From Pseudomonadota bacterium (GTDB lineage Bacteria > Pseudomonadota > Gammaproteobacteria > Burkholderiales > Sulfuriferulaceae): a DNA stretch of 64,000 nucleotides. The notes under the pieces were generated by a model, which did not search any database, was not told where the DNA came from, and was given only the letters and a program-made list of their open reading frames with translations. Numbering within the stretch: the stretch's first letter is position 1; every line of letters starts with the position of its first letter. The stretch spans positions 1 to 64,000 of the forward strand of contig JAJYPN010000001.1 in assembly GCA_021795395.1 (NCBI GenBank), given 5' to 3'. Of the stretch, positions 37,836 to 48,531 are shown piece after piece. A program made the position numbers and the translations under genes.

Positions 37836-38483
37836 ATGTTCGATTTCAGACATCAATTCCTGCGCTTCGCCATAGAACAGAACGTATTGCGCTTCGGCGA
37901 ATTCCAGACCAAGGCCGGCCGTATCAGTCCCTATTTTTTTAATGCCGGGCTGTTTGCCGATGGCACGGCCTTGAAGAAGCTAGGGGAATTTTACGCTAAA
38001 GCCATCGCCGCTGCCGAAATTGAATACGATGTTCTGTTCGGCCCCGCCTACAAGGGCATCCCTCTGGTCGCGTCAACTGCCATCGCGCTGGCCGGAATGG
38101 AGCGAAATGTACCCTACAGTTTCAACCGCAAAGAAGCCAAGGATCACGGCGAAGGCGGCAATATCGTCGGCGCGCCGCTGCGCGGGCGTATCCTTATCAT
38201 CGACGATGTGATATCTGCCGGAACCTCGGTGCGGGAATCGATAGAATTGATCCGCAGCCACGGCGCGAGCCCGGCAGGCGTCATCATCGCTATCGACCGG
38301 ATGGAACGCGGCCGCGAGAACTTGTCCGCTGTTCAGGAAACTATGGCTTTATATAATATTCCGGTTTTTGCCATTGCCACGCTGGACGATTTGCTGGCCT
38401 ATTTGCAAACCGATGCAAAAATGGAACAATATACGTTAGCGATCGCGCAGTATCGCGCTACCTATGGGATTCTGTCCTTATGA
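37836..38483 (+). CDS. pyrE: Orotate phosphoribosyltransferase
   Basis: PyrE joins orotate to PRPP to form OMP in pyrimidine synthesis. The 215-residue protein contains the PRPP-binding motif RILIIDDVISAGTSVRESI and the flexible catalytic loop NRKEAKDHGEGG with Lys and His. The N-terminal ISPYFFNAGLFADG is also typical. The DUF4124 gene begins inside its stop codon (ATGA). Confidence 0.97.
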   Translation: MFDFRHQFLRFAIEQNVLRFGEFQTKAGRISPYFFNAGLFADGTALKKLGEFYAKAIAAAEIEYDVLFGPAYKGIPLVASTAIALAGMERNVPYSFNRKEAKDHGEGGNIVGAPLRGRILIIDDVISAGTSVRESIELIRSHGASPAGVIIAIDRMERGRENLSAVQETMALYNIPVFAIATLDDLLAYLQTDAKMEQYTLAIAQYRATYGILSL

Positions 38484-39139
38484 AACGATACACTCGGCAT
38501 CTGTTGGGTACCCTGCTGGTTTTATCTGCCTGCGGCCATGCGCAAGCCGATATTTATAAATGGAAAGATGCGCAGGGCGAAGTCCATTATTCCAATACCA
38601 TACCTCCGCAAGCAGCCGGTTACGCCAATATCGAACTCGATAAGCACGGCCTGGTAGTAAAACAGAAATCCGCCGCCCCCACGCCGGAGCAGCGCGCTAG
38701 CGAAGCAGCAGCTCAAGCGCGTCAGGCTATCGAGCAACAATCGCTAACCGAACAGAAACGCCGCGATACGGCATTGCTCAACACCTACACCAATCCGGCG
38801 GAAATCGATCTGGCGCGAGACCGTAATCTCGAACAGGCAAAATTAATCATTAACGGTACCCAATCCCGGCTCGCCCCGTTACTCGACAAACAGGCCACAC
38901 TCGTCAAACGGGCGGGCGGCAGGATTCCCGTCAGCGGACCGATGGTCACGGAATATAAGGACAATGCCAGGCATATAGTCGAACTGCAAGACATGATAGC
39001 CAGAAAACGCAAGGAAATGAATACGATACGCGCCCGATTTGCCGCGGACAAGGCGCATTTTATCGAATTGACGACCAATATGCCGGTTCCCGCATCTCCC
39101 CAGACCGGCGCATACCCCGGCGCTCAACCCGCCAAGTAA
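38480..39139 (+). CDS. DUF4124 exported protein
   Basis: This is a protein of 219 residues with a signal sequence (RHLLGTLLVLSACGHAQA) and the DUF4124 motif directly after it (DIYKWKDAQGEVHYSNTIPP), which is common in proteobacterial periplasmic proteins. A long charged helical region with many Gln and Ala follows. The function is unknown. It is translationally coupled to pyrE and converges on gatB. Confidence 0.82.
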   Translation: MKRYTRHLLGTLLVLSACGHAQADIYKWKDAQGEVHYSNTIPPQAAGYANIELDKHGLVVKQKSAAPTPEQRASEAAAQARQAIEQQSLTEQKRRDTALLNTYTNPAEIDLARDRNLEQAKLIINGTQSRLAPLLDKQATLVKRAGGRIPVSGPMVTEYKDNARHIVELQDMIARKRKEMNTIRARFAADKAHFIELTTNMPVPASPQTGAYPGAQPAK

Positions 39140-39177
39140 GCTTGCGCGATCAAGCCCGGGTTCGACGCATACAGGCA

Positions 39178-40620
39178 TCAAAATCCGTTGTCTTGCAGTT
39201 TCTGCAGCAAAATCTCGTTGAGTTGCTGCGGATTTGCCTTGCCTTTCATCGCTCTCATCGCCTGTCCGACCAGATAACCCAGCATTTTATCCTTGCCGGC
39301 GCGGTATTGCGCCACCTGTGACGGATTTTCCGCCAGAATCCGATCGACGATTTCCCCTATCGCGGCGCTGTCGGATATCTGTTTCAAACCGCGTTGCGCT
39401 ATGATTTCATCAACTTCGCCCTCGCCGCGCCACAGCGCTTCGAACACTTCCCTGGCGAGCTTGCCCGACAAGGTGCCGTCGCCGATGCGGGCGACCAGTC
39501 GCCCCATCTGCATTGCGCTAACCGGACACTGCGCCATCTCCATTTCATGGCGATTGAGCGCAGCCGATAATTCCCCTATCATCCAGTTGGCACATAGTTT
39601 GGCCAGACCTGAGGAAGCGGCGACCGCCGCTTCAAAATACTCGGCCATTGCCCGGGCGGAAGTGAGTATGCCCGCATCGTATGCGGGAATCGCATAATGC
39701 GCGACAAACCGTTCGCGCATCGCGGCGGGCAATTCCGGCAGAGCGGCGCGTGTTCGCGCTATCCATTCCTCCGAAATCACCAGCGGCAATAAATCGGGAT
39801 CAGGAAAATAACGGTAATCGTAGGCGTCTTCCTTGCTGCGCATGGTACGCGTCTCATCGCGGTCGGGATCGTACAGCCGCGTTTCCTGACGCACCGTGCC
39901 GCCGTCTTCGATCATCTCGATCTGCCGCCGCGCCTCAAAATCGATCGCGCGTTCGAGGAACCGGAACGAATTGAGATTCTTGATCTCGCAGCGTGTGCCC
40001 AGTTCGGTGCTGCCCAGCGGTCGCACCGAGACGTTGGCGTCGCAGCGAAAACTGCCTTCCTGCATATTACCGTCGCAAATCCCCAGCCAGACGACCAGGC
40101 CATGCAGCGTTTTGGCATACGCCACCGCTTCGGCCGAGCCGCGCATATCCGGTTCGGAAACGATTTCGAGCAAGGGCGTGCCGGCGCGGTTCAGATCGAT
40201 CCCGGTCATGCCGTGAAAATCGCCGTGCATCGATTTGCCGGCGTCTTCCTCCAGGTGCGCGCGGGTGATGCGTACGGTTTTCTCGCCGTCGGCAAGCGGT
40301 ATGGTCAGGCTGCCGCCTTCGACCACAGGATGATCCATCTGACTGATCTGATAGCCTTTGGGTAAATCCGGGTAGAAATAATTTTTTCGTGCAAACACCG
40401 AACGGCGGCTGATATTACCGCCTATGGCCAGACCCAGGCGGATCGCCCGATCCACCGCTCCGCGGTTGAGCACCGGCAGGACGCCGGGCAAGGCGATATC
40501 GACGGCGCAAGCCTGCGTATTGGGCGCGGCGCCGAATTGCGTACTGGAACCGGAGAATATTTTCGTTTGCGTGGAAAGCTGGGTATGTACCTCCAGCCCG
40601 ACAACAATTTCCCATTGCAT
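39178..40620 (-). CDS. gatB: Asp-tRNA(Asn)/Glu-tRNA(Gln) amidotransferase subunit B
   Basis: GatB holds the misacylated tRNA and activates its Glu or Asp side chain in the GatCAB complex. The 480-residue protein begins [23 protein letters not shown] and carries the [16 protein letters not shown] block, the zinc- and tRNA-binding region and the helical YqeY-like tail. AAGGA six bases before the second ATG favours MQWEIVV. It is separated from gatA by the restriction-modification pair. It starts 41 bases after the endonuclease stop and may depend on read-through. Confidence 0.97.
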   Translation of the reverse strand: MQWEIVVGLEVHTQLSTQTKIFSGSSTQFGAAPNTQACAVDIALPGVLPVLNRGAVDRAIRLGLAIGGNISRRSVFARKNYFYPDLPKGYQISQMDHPVVEGGSLTIPLADGEKTVRITRAHLEEDAGKSMHGDFHGMTGIDLNRAGTPLLEIVSEPDMRGSAEAVAYAKTLHGLVVWLGICDGNMQEGSFRCDANVSVRPLGSTELGTRCEIKNLNSFRFLERAIDFEARRQIEMIEDGGTVRQETRLYDPDRDETRTMRSKEDAYDYRYFPDPDLLPLVISEEWIARTRAALPELPAAMRERFVAHYAIPAYDAGILTSARAMAEYFEAAVAASSGLAKLCANWMIGELSAALNRHEMEMAQCPVSAMQMGRLVARIGDGTLSGKLAREVFEALWRGEGEVDEIIAQRGLKQISDSAAIGEIVDRILAENPSQVAQYRAGKDKMLGYLVGQAMRAMKGKANPQQLNEILLQKLQDNGF

Positions 40621-40661
40621 GATCATTCCTTGAGCTTTTAGATTTCCTTAGGCTACTTTGT

Positions 40662-41378
40662 TTAAGCGGCAGAGTTGAATCGAACCAATTTTTCCCAATC
40701 GATCAAACCATCGCTTGCGCAAAAGCTATCAAGAAATTCCTTGGTGAATCGATTGATTACTTTCGAGTATTCTACGAGGAAAGTTTCATTCCGTTCTTTG
40801 GCTTGATTCCCCAAAGGTTCGATGATATCGACAAACAGATTGGATTCACCGCTTATTAGTGTCCAAAAGCTTTCCCCACATATTTTCTTATAATCACCCT
40901 TGTCTATATGACCTTTTCCATAACAACATCCATTTATCGCCTGCACATTCCTTACTGTGCCATTTTGCCTGAGCACTATGGATGCCTTACGGAAATTATC
41001 CCGCATTTTTCTTATTTGGCTGCTGTTCCCCCAATTCGGTCCTGATTTGACCGAAATAATGTAACGGACGTCCTCCAGTGTAAATTCGAGGTCAATGCCT
41101 TCGATTCCGGATTTGATACCCTGATAGGCAATTGAGCAAGCATAAATAGCCACATTTTCAAGAAATGCCCCAAATACAGTTTCTTCTTGCGAAGATAAAT
41201 GGGCGTCAACAACACCTGATACCAACTCGGATGCAGTATTGATATTTTTTGCTCGATAAAGGTACGGGTTTTTTCTTTTCAGTACATTGTTCAGCTTTAG
41301 AGAGCTTAAACTTTCCAGGCGTTTGCGATGAAAATCTGGAAGCGCCTCCTGAATAAATAAGGCAACCTTAGCTTTCAT
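40662..41378 (-). CDS. Type II restriction endonuclease, PmeII-like
   Basis: This endonuclease gene sits beside its methylase. The 238-residue protein has the family features as I recall them: RKNPYLYRAKN, ELVSGVVDAHLSSQEETVFG, GPNWGNSSQIRKMRDNFRKA and NGCCYGKG. The likely PD-(D/E)xK core is Asp96 in GIDLEF with Lys111 in ISVKSG. The acidic residue before the Lys is replaced by Ser, and Glu74 may take part. The recognition site is unknown. It overlaps the methylase by 11 bases. The stretch is visibly richer in A+T than the gat genes, which suggests transfer. Confidence 0.75.
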   Translation of the reverse strand: MKAKVALFIQEALPDFHRKRLESLSSLKLNNVLKRKNPYLYRAKNINTASELVSGVVDAHLSSQEETVFGAFLENVAIYACSIAYQGIKSGIEGIDLEFTLEDVRYIISVKSGPNWGNSSQIRKMRDNFRKASIVLRQNGTVRNVQAINGCCYGKGHIDKGDYKKICGESFWTLISGESNLFVDIIEPLGNQAKERNETFLVEYSKVINRFTKEFLDSFCASDGLIDWEKLVRFNSAA

Positions 41379-42228
41379 TGGTAACTTTGTATTCCGTCTT
41401 GCGTTCCATAAGCATGAATTGGGAATTCTCCTGCAACCGTTCGCGGGTCATGTCACAATATTCCGGAAGGATTTCGATTCCGATAGAGTTTCTGCCAAGG
41501 TTTTTTGCCACCTCTAAAGTGGTGCCAGATCCTGCAAACGGGTCCAGTACATAGTCGCCTTCATCCGTAAATAATTTGATAAACCATTCGGGCAAAGCTT
41601 TTGGAAAGGCTGCACTATGGTTTTTGTTGCCACATTCGGTGGCCAGATGCAGCACATTGGTGGGGTAAGCCAAGCTACGTTGCGACCAATTGGCAATGTT
41701 TTTACCAAACCCGCTTCCCACTTGTGAATCAAAGCGCACCACATCGTTTTTACCCAGGGATTTCAGGCGCGCATCGGCCCAATCTCCCATTGGTACCATA
41801 ACCGCTTCCTGATTCATTTTAAATTTGCGTGCCTTGGTGAAATGCAGCAGGCGCTCCCAGGAATCACGGAAGCGGTTAGGCCACTTTCCCGGATAGCAAT
41901 TTTTTTTATGCCATAAATATTCCTCGGTCCATAGCCAACCCTGTTTACGCAACGCCAGAATGAGTTCCAGTACATAGGTATGGCGTTCTCCGTTCTCAGC
42001 CTTTTCCTTTATATTGAGTATGAAGGAACCCGAGGGTTTGAGCACGCGCAGGAACTGTTCCGAGCGCGGCAGGAACCAGTCTACATAATTTTCCGGTTTG
42101 ATTCCGCCATAGGTATGTTGTCGGCGATCCGCGTAAGGAGGTGAAGTGAAAATAAGATCAATGCTTGCATTATCTTGCATAGGCAAGACATCGAGACAGT
42201 CGCCTTGCCGTATTTCAGATATACCCAC
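41368..42228 (-). CDS. DNA (N4-cytosine or N6-adenine) methyltransferase of the R-M pair
   Basis: This is a beta-class amino-methyltransferase of about 286 residues. The catalytic motif comes first (LIFTSPPYADRRQ, motif IV), and the SAM-binding motif comes last (DPFAGSGTTLEVAKNLGRNSIGIEI, motif I). TSPPY is most frequent in N4-cytosine enzymes, but N6-adenine cannot be excluded. AGGAG touches the ATG at 42234 with no spacing, yet lies six bases before the in-frame GTG at 42228, so I choose the GTG. It begins about 25 bases after gatA and protects DNA against the following endonuclease. Confidence 0.87.
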   Translation of the reverse strand: MGISEIRQGDCLDVLPMQDNASIDLIFTSPPYADRRQHTYGGIKPENYVDWFLPRSEQFLRVLKPSGSFILNIKEKAENGERHTYVLELILALRKQGWLWTEEYLWHKKNCYPGKWPNRFRDSWERLLHFTKARKFKMNQEAVMVPMGDWADARLKSLGKNDVVRFDSQVGSGFGKNIANWSQRSLAYPTNVLHLATECGNKNHSAAFPKALPEWFIKLFTDEGDYVLDPFAGSGTTLEVAKNLGRNSIGIEILPEYCDMTRERLQENSQFMLMERKTEYKVTNES

Positions 42229-42253
42229 GATCATCTCCTGAAAGCTGTATTTG

Positions 42254-43717
42254 CTATTTTGCAACCAAATCGCTCGGCATGCGCGCATGCCAGTCGGTCG
42301 CCTGCTGATAGCGGTGCGCGATGCCCAGCAACCGGGCCTCGCTGAAATAATTGCCGATCAGCTGCAAACCTACGGGCCGGCCTTTGGCATCCATGCCGCA
42401 GGGCACCGACATGCCCGGCAGACCAGCGAGGTTCACCGCGATGGTATAAATGTCGGACAGATACATCGCTATCGGATCGGCGGCCTTCTCGCCGAAACCG
42501 AACGCCGTTCCCGGTGTAGTCGGCCCCATGATGACGTCGCAACAGGTGAACGCCTCGGTAAAATCCTGTGCGATCAAGCGGCGTATTTTCTGCGCCTGCA
42601 GATAATACGCGTCGTAATAGCCATGCGACAGCACGTATGTGCCGACCATGATGCGGCGCTTGACTTCCGCGCCGAAACCGTGCGAGCGCGTCTGCTCGTA
42701 CATGTCGTTCAAGTCGCGATATTCCGGTGCCCGGTAGCCGTAACGCACGCCGTCGAAGCGCGCCAGATTGGCCGATGCCTCGGCGGGCGCCAGTACGTAA
42801 TACACCGGTATCGACAATTGCGTGTTGGGCAACGCGATCTCCACCGTCTGCGCGCCCAATTTACGATATTCATGCAGTGCTGCCTCTACCGCGCGCGCCA
42901 CGTCGTCGCTCAGCCCTTCGGCAAAATATTCGCGCGGCAAGCCGATTTTCAGCCCGGCCAGCGGTTGCTGCAAATCACGCGTATAGTCTTCAACGGGACG
43001 TTCAAGACTAGTGGAATCGCGCTCGTCGAAGCCGGCCATCACATTCATCAGCAGGGCGCAGTCCTGCGCCGATTTCGCCATCGGCCCCGCCTGATCAAGG
43101 CTGGAGGCGAAAGCGATCATGCCGTAACGCGACACCACGCCGTACGTCGGCTTGAGACCGGTAATCCCGGTCAGCGCGGCAGGTTGGCGGATCGATCCGC
43201 CGGTATCGGTACCCGTTGCTGCAGGCGCCAGACGCGCCGCCACCGCCGCCGCCGAACCGCCAGAAGAGCCACCTGGCACTGCCGCGCGATCCCAGGGATT
43301 TTTCACCGCACCGAAATAAGAAGTTTCGTTCGACGATCCCATTGCGAATTCGTCCATATTGGTCTTGCCCAGACTGACCATGCCAGCATTTTTGAACTGC
43401 CTTACGACATGCGCGTCGTAAGGCGCGATGAAATTTTCCAGCATTTTCGACCCGCAGGTCGTGCGCCAGCCGTCGGCGCAAAAAATATCCTTGTGTGCAA
43501 TCGGGATCCCCGTCAGCGCCCCGGCATCGCCGGTCGCAATGCGCGCATCGGCAGCTTCCGCTTCGGCCAGGCTGAGCTCGGCATCGACGGTGATGAATGC
43601 GTTCAGCGCCGGATTCAAGGCGGCGATACGATCCAGGTAGGTACGCGTCAATTCCGCGCTGGAAATTTTTTTCTGCGCCAACAGGGCGGCGAGTTCGGTC
43701 AAACCGGCATTGATCAT
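42254..43717 (-). CDS. gatA: Asp-tRNA(Asn)/Glu-tRNA(Gln) amidotransferase subunit A
   Basis: GatA is the glutaminase of GatCAB and delivers ammonia to GatB. The 487-residue amidase-signature enzyme contains [20 protein letters not shown] (catalytic Lys), [15 protein letters not shown] (Ser-cis-Ser) and [17 protein letters not shown] (nucleophile Ser). The N- and C-termini are complete. It lies 15 bases after gatC. The methylase gene follows where gatB would be expected. Confidence 0.97.
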   Translation of the reverse strand: MINAGLTELAALLAQKKISSAELTRTYLDRIAALNPALNAFITVDAELSLAEAEAADARIATGDAGALTGIPIAHKDIFCADGWRTTCGSKMLENFIAPYDAHVVRQFKNAGMVSLGKTNMDEFAMGSSNETSYFGAVKNPWDRAAVPGGSSGGSAAAVAARLAPAATGTDTGGSIRQPAALTGITGLKPTYGVVSRYGMIAFASSLDQAGPMAKSAQDCALLMNVMAGFDERDSTSLERPVEDYTRDLQQPLAGLKIGLPREYFAEGLSDDVARAVEAALHEYRKLGAQTVEIALPNTQLSIPVYYVLAPAEASANLARFDGVRYGYRAPEYRDLNDMYEQTRSHGFGAEVKRRIMVGTYVLSHGYYDAYYLQAQKIRRLIAQDFTEAFTCCDVIMGPTTPGTAFGFGEKAADPIAMYLSDIYTIAVNLAGLPGMSVPCGMDAKGRPVGLQLIGNYFSEARLLGIAHRYQQATDWHARMPSDLVAK

Positions 43718-43732
43718 GATCGTCCTGTTCCG

Positions 43733-44020
43733 TCACTCGATTACTTGCGGAACCAGATACAAGCCCGCCGCCACTTGTGGAGCAATAGCCTGGAACTTTT
43801 CATGCTGATCGGTCTCAGTTACGATATCGTTGCGCAGGCGCTGTTGCAGATCTTGCGCATGCGCCATGGGAGACACGCCGGCGGTATCGACCGCCTGCAT
43901 TTGCGCGATCAGATCGAAGATACCGTTAATCTGTTGCTGCCAGGTCGCCGCCTCCGCATCGCCGACGGCGATGCGGGCGAGACGGGCAACCCGTTTCACA
44001 TCGTTCAGGGTTAGTGACAT
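43733..44020 (-). CDS. gatC: Asp-tRNA(Asn)/Glu-tRNA(Gln) amidotransferase subunit C
   Basis: GatC is the small belt subunit that joins GatA and GatB. The 95-residue protein begins MSLTLNDVKRVARLARIAV and includes INGIFDLIAQMQAVDTAGVSP, both typical of the family. The track's start nine codons upstream is less likely. It is the first gene of the gat unit and is divergent from mreB, with about 150 bases between them that must hold both promoters. Confidence 0.95.
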   Translation of the reverse strand: MSLTLNDVKRVARLARIAVGDAEAATWQQQINGIFDLIAQMQAVDTAGVSPMAHAQDLQQRLRNDIVTETDQHEKFQAIAPQVAAGLYLVPQVIE

Positions 44021-44156
44021 GGTTACGCAAATCTTCACAAGAAACAAGTTCGTTAGGGTATCATATTACGTTTAGGTCAGGCTACTAAACCATGAGCGGT
44101 CTTATTGCGGAATTCTGGTAAAGTCAGATGTCCCTTTTGATCAATTCTTTACTTAA

Positions 44157-45215
<1,059 letters not shown>

Positions 45216-45234
45216 GCCGGCCGGAAGCATCGCT

Positions 45235-46095
45235 ATGTCGGCATCCGATTCTCATCTGGCTTTATTCCCTCACGGCTTGAGCGCGGGGAGCAAGCTGCTG
45301 ATCTACCTGCTGCTCAGTATCGCCATAATCGCCGCCGACACCGAATTTCATGCATTGAACCGCTTCCGCAGCGCGATGAACGTATTGCTTTATCCGATGC
45401 AAACCTTTATCCAGACGCCTTGGCTGACTTACAACAGGGTGACCTCCTTTTTCGTGAAGCAGGCGCAATTGCAGCGCGAAAACAGCGCATTGCGGCAAAG
45501 TTTCATCCAGTACAGCGCAGCCATGCAGCGCTACCGTAATCTCGAACTGGAAAATCAGCGCCTGCGCATACTTCTGGGAATGCAGCAACGTACCCGCCTG
45601 AGCACCAGATTGGCAGAAATCCTCTTTGTACCGCACGATCCCTATCAGCGCCTGATCACCGTCAACCGCGGCAGCCGGCAAGGCATACAAGCGGGCGCAG
45701 CGGTCATCGACGAAGCGGGTTTGCTGGGGCAGATCACCCAGGTTTCCCCGTTCAGCAGCGAAGTCACGCTGCTGACGAGCAAGGATCAATCGGTCCCGGT
45801 ATTATTACAACGCACCGGTTTGCGCACCGTCATCTTCGGCACCGGAATAAGCGGACAGTTGGAAATCAGATACCTGCCGCACAGCGCCGATATCCGCATC
45901 GGTGATTTGCTGGTCACATCCGGTCTGGACGGAGTTTACCCGGCGGGCCTCGCCGTCGCGAAAGTCGTACAGATCGATCCGGGAGGCAGCGATGCTTTTG
46001 CCAACATACTCTGCAAGCCGCTCGCAGCGGTCGAACGAAATCGCCAGGTATTGATTGTGACGGGGACACCTTCCGCCGTCACCGGAAAACATTGA
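45235..46095 (+). CDS. mreC: Cell shape-determining protein MreC
   Basis: MreC is a membrane-anchored periplasmic scaffold that links MreB to PBP2. One N-terminal helix (LLIYLLLSIAIIAADT) is followed by a coiled coil (about residues 70-110: FVKQAQLQRENSALRQ) and two beta barrels that include DPYQRLITVNRGSRQGIQAG and DLLVTSGLDGVYPAGL. The length of 286 residues is normal. Confidence 0.96.
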   Translation: MSASDSHLALFPHGLSAGSKLLIYLLLSIAIIAADTEFHALNRFRSAMNVLLYPMQTFIQTPWLTYNRVTSFFVKQAQLQRENSALRQSFIQYSAAMQRYRNLELENQRLRILLGMQQRTRLSTRLAEILFVPHDPYQRLITVNRGSRQGIQAGAAVIDEAGLLGQITQVSPFSSEVTLLTSKDQSVPVLLQRTGLRTVIFGTGISGQLEIRYLPHSADIRIGDLLVTSGLDGVYPAGLAVAKVVQIDPGGSDAFANILCKPLAAVERNRQVLIVTGTPSAVTGKH

Positions 46096-46124
46096 TGCAG
46101 TTTGCTCACCCCAAAGGGCCAGCC

Positions 46125-46613
46125 ATGCCGCTATCGCATCGCCGATCGGTGATCGCGGCCAGCCTGTTCATCGCCTTTCTGCTCGATATTGCGCCGTGGC
46201 CGCTCGAATACATCTGGCTGCGGCCGGATTTTCTGTTGCTGGTGACGCTGTACTGGGTCATCTATCAGCCTAATTACCTCAATATAGGCGCCGCGTGGTT
46301 GCTGGGTTTAGTGCTCGACCTCGGTGACGGCGGCCGTCTGGGACAGCACGCGCTGGCTTATGCGGTGACTGCTTTCGTTTTGTTACTGGTTCAGCGCCGA
46401 ATGTTCAATTTTCCGCCCTGGCAGCAGGCTTTGCCGGTCGCTGCCTTATTGCTGATTGAGCAATCGATCAGCATATTGATCGCCACTTTTACCGGCGATA
46501 CGCATTATCGAATCGAGTATTTTGCCGCCATCGCTACCGGTACGGTTTTTTGGGTACCGCTGTGGGCCCTGTTACATCGTCTACGCACGCCAAGCACAGC
46601 CGAAACCAAATGA
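46125..46613 (+). CDS. mreD: Rod shape-determining protein MreD
   Basis: MreD is an integral membrane partner of MreC. The protein has five hydrophobic helices and the pattern WLRPDFLLLVTLYWVIYQPNYLNIGAAWLLGLVLDL, typical of the family. AAGGG six bases before the ATG at 46125 supports this start and gives 162 residues. An ATG at 46095 that overlaps the mreC stop would add ten residues. Confidence 0.92.
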   Translation: MPLSHRRSVIAASLFIAFLLDIAPWPLEYIWLRPDFLLLVTLYWVIYQPNYLNIGAAWLLGLVLDLGDGGRLGQHALAYAVTAFVLLLVQRRMFNFPPWQQALPVAALLLIEQSISILIATFTGDTHYRIEYFAAIATGTVFWVPLWALLHRLRTPSTAETK

Positions 46614-46620
46614 GAAATCA

Positions 46621-48531
46621 ATGAACCGGCCGACGGAAATCAAACACTACCGCACCGAAATCACCGGTTTCCGCCATCGCGTCATGATAGCGGCCGGATT
46701 TGCAGTGCTTCTGTTCATGCTTCTGCTGGCACGTTTTTTTTACATACAAGTCATCGAGTATCATCGCTATTTCGCGCTCGGCGAAAGCAACCGGATTACC
46801 CTGCTGCCCATTCCGCCCAATCGCGGTATCATCATGGATCGCCATGGCATTGTGCTTGCGCATAATTATTCCGCTTATACGCTGGAATTGACGCCGGCAA
46901 AAATCGATGACCTGGACGCTACGATCGATCAACTGTCCAAACTCGTCACCATAACGTCTGCCGACCGCAAGCGGTTCAACAAGATGCTCTCGGAGAGCCG
47001 GAATTTCGATACCTTGCCGCTGCGTACGCGATTGACCGATGTCGAAGTTGCGCGTATCGCCGCCAATCGGTACCGCCTGCCCGGCGTCGAAGTCAAGGCG
47101 CGGCTATTCCGGCAATATCCGCTAGGCACTTCCGCCTCGCATCTGATCGGTTATATCGGACGCATGAACGACGCCGACGTACTCGCCTTGCAAAAAGCGG
47201 GGCAATACGACAACTATCGGGGCACCGATCATTTGGGCAAAGTAGGCATCGAGCAGAGTTATGAAACCTTGCTGCACGGCAAAACCGGCGCGGAACAAGT
47301 CGAAACCGACGCCAATGGTCATGCCGTACAAAATCTTGCACGCATACCGCCGGTATCGGGCGATAATCTCGTTCTTTATCTCGACAGCACCTTGCAGGCG
47401 ATCGCCGAACAGGCTTTCGGCAATTACAAGGGCGCGCTGGTCGCGCTGGACCCCAAAACCGGCGGGATACTTGCGTTTGTCAGCCGGCCCGGCTTCGACC
47501 CCAATATGTTTGTCGACGGCATCGACGCTACCGACTGGAACAGTTTGAACAATTCCCCGGATCATCCGCTGATCGATCGCGCCCTGCGCGGCGCCTATCC
47601 GGAAGGGTCGACGCTAAAACCGTTCATGGCGCTGGCCGGGTTGTTCTACGGTCTGCGCAATCCCGACGACACCATTGCCGATCCGGGTTATTTCAGCCTG
47701 CCCGGCAGTTCGCATCGCTATCGGGACTGGAAACCGGGCGGTCACGGCACGGTCAATATGCATAAAGCGATAGTCGTATCGTGCGACACTTATTTCTATC
47801 GTCTTGCCAATGATATGGGGATAGATCGTATGCATCAATATTTGACGCAATTCGGTTTCGGCCAAAAAACCGGAATCGATCTGCACGGCGAATTACCGGG
47901 ATTATTGCCGTCGCGAGCATGGAAAGCCAAGCATTCGAAACAACCCTGGTATCCGGGCGAAACCGTAATTGCCGGAATAGGTCAAGGCTATAACCTCGCC
48001 ACCCCCTTGCAATTGGCCGTCGCGACCGCCGCGCTCGCCAACGGCGGCACGACGATGCGGCCGCAACTGGTGGAAGCCGTCATTGACGGCCGTACCGGGC
48101 AGCGACGGCTGATCCCGCCGCAACCGCTGACGCATATCGCCATTCCGCCCGCCCAACTGAAAGTCATCGTCGACGCGATGATCGATGTCACGCATCCGGG
48201 CGGTACCGCTTCAGCAGCCAGTGCCGGAGCGCCTTATCTGATCGCGGCGAAAACCGGTACGGCGCAAGTGGTCGGCATACGCCAGAACGAAAAATACGAT
48301 GCCCGTCATGTATTGGCGGCAAACCGCGACCATGCCGTATTCATCGCTTTCGCGCCGGCAGATGCTCCCAGGATCGCCGTCGCCGTATTCGTGGAAAACG
48401 GCGGACACGGGGGTTCGGCGGCAGGACCGATAGCCCGGGCGGTGATGGATTATTATTTGCTGGGCAAACGGCCCAAGCCTGCAATATCGCCGCCAGCAAC
48501 GATTACGGGAGCAAATTCCCATGCGGATTAA
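46621..48531 (+). CDS. mrdA: Penicillin-binding protein 2
   Basis: PBP2 is the transpeptidase of the elongation machinery. It has 636 residues, an N-terminal membrane anchor (VMIAAGFAVLLFMLLLARFFYIQVIE), a dimerisation domain and a transpeptidase domain with the three active-site motifs: STLK in YPEGSTLKPF, SCD in VVSCDTYFYRL (SxN position) and KTG in AAKTGTAQVVG. The ORF track's earlier start lies inside mreD. RodA follows with an 11-base overlap. Confidence 0.97.
   Translation: MNRPTEIKHYRTEITGFRHRVMIAAGFAVLLFMLLLARFFYIQVIEYHRYFALGESNRITLLPIPPNRGIIMDRHGIVLAHNYSAYTLELTPAKIDDLDATIDQLSKLVTITSADRKRFNKMLSESRNFDTLPLRTRLTDVEVARIAANRYRLPGVEVKARLFRQYPLGTSASHLIGYIGRMNDADVLALQKAGQYDNYRGTDHLGKVGIEQSYETLLHGKTGAEQVETDANGHAVQNLARIPPVSGDNLVLYLDSTLQAIAEQAFGNYKGALVALDPKTGGILAFVSRPGFDPNMFVDGIDATDWNSLNNSPDHPLIDRALRGAYPEGSTLKPFMALAGLFYGLRNPDDTIADPGYFSLPGSSHRYRDWKPGGHGTVNMHKAIVVSCDTYFYRLANDMGIDRMHQYLTQFGFGQKTGIDLHGELPGLLPSRAWKAKHSKQPWYPGETVIAGIGQGYNLATPLQLAVATAALANGGTTMRPQLVEAVIDGRTGQRRLIPPQPLTHIAIPPAQLKVIVDAMIDVTHPGGTASAASAGAPYLIAAKTGTAQVVGIRQNEKYDARHVLAANRDHAVFIAFAPADAPRIAVAVFVENGGHGGSAAGPIARAVMDYYLLGKRPKPAISPPATITGANSHAD

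Noticed and set aside
36646-37875. 409-residue plus-strand ORF opposite the AmpG-like gene and xth
   Set aside because: It crosses two clear genes on the other strand and has low-quality composition without motifs.
42251-44014. 587-residue plus-strand ORF opposite gatA and gatC
   Set aside because: It is a shadow of the strong codon bias of gatA. It has no family motifs, and both gat genes are unmistakable.
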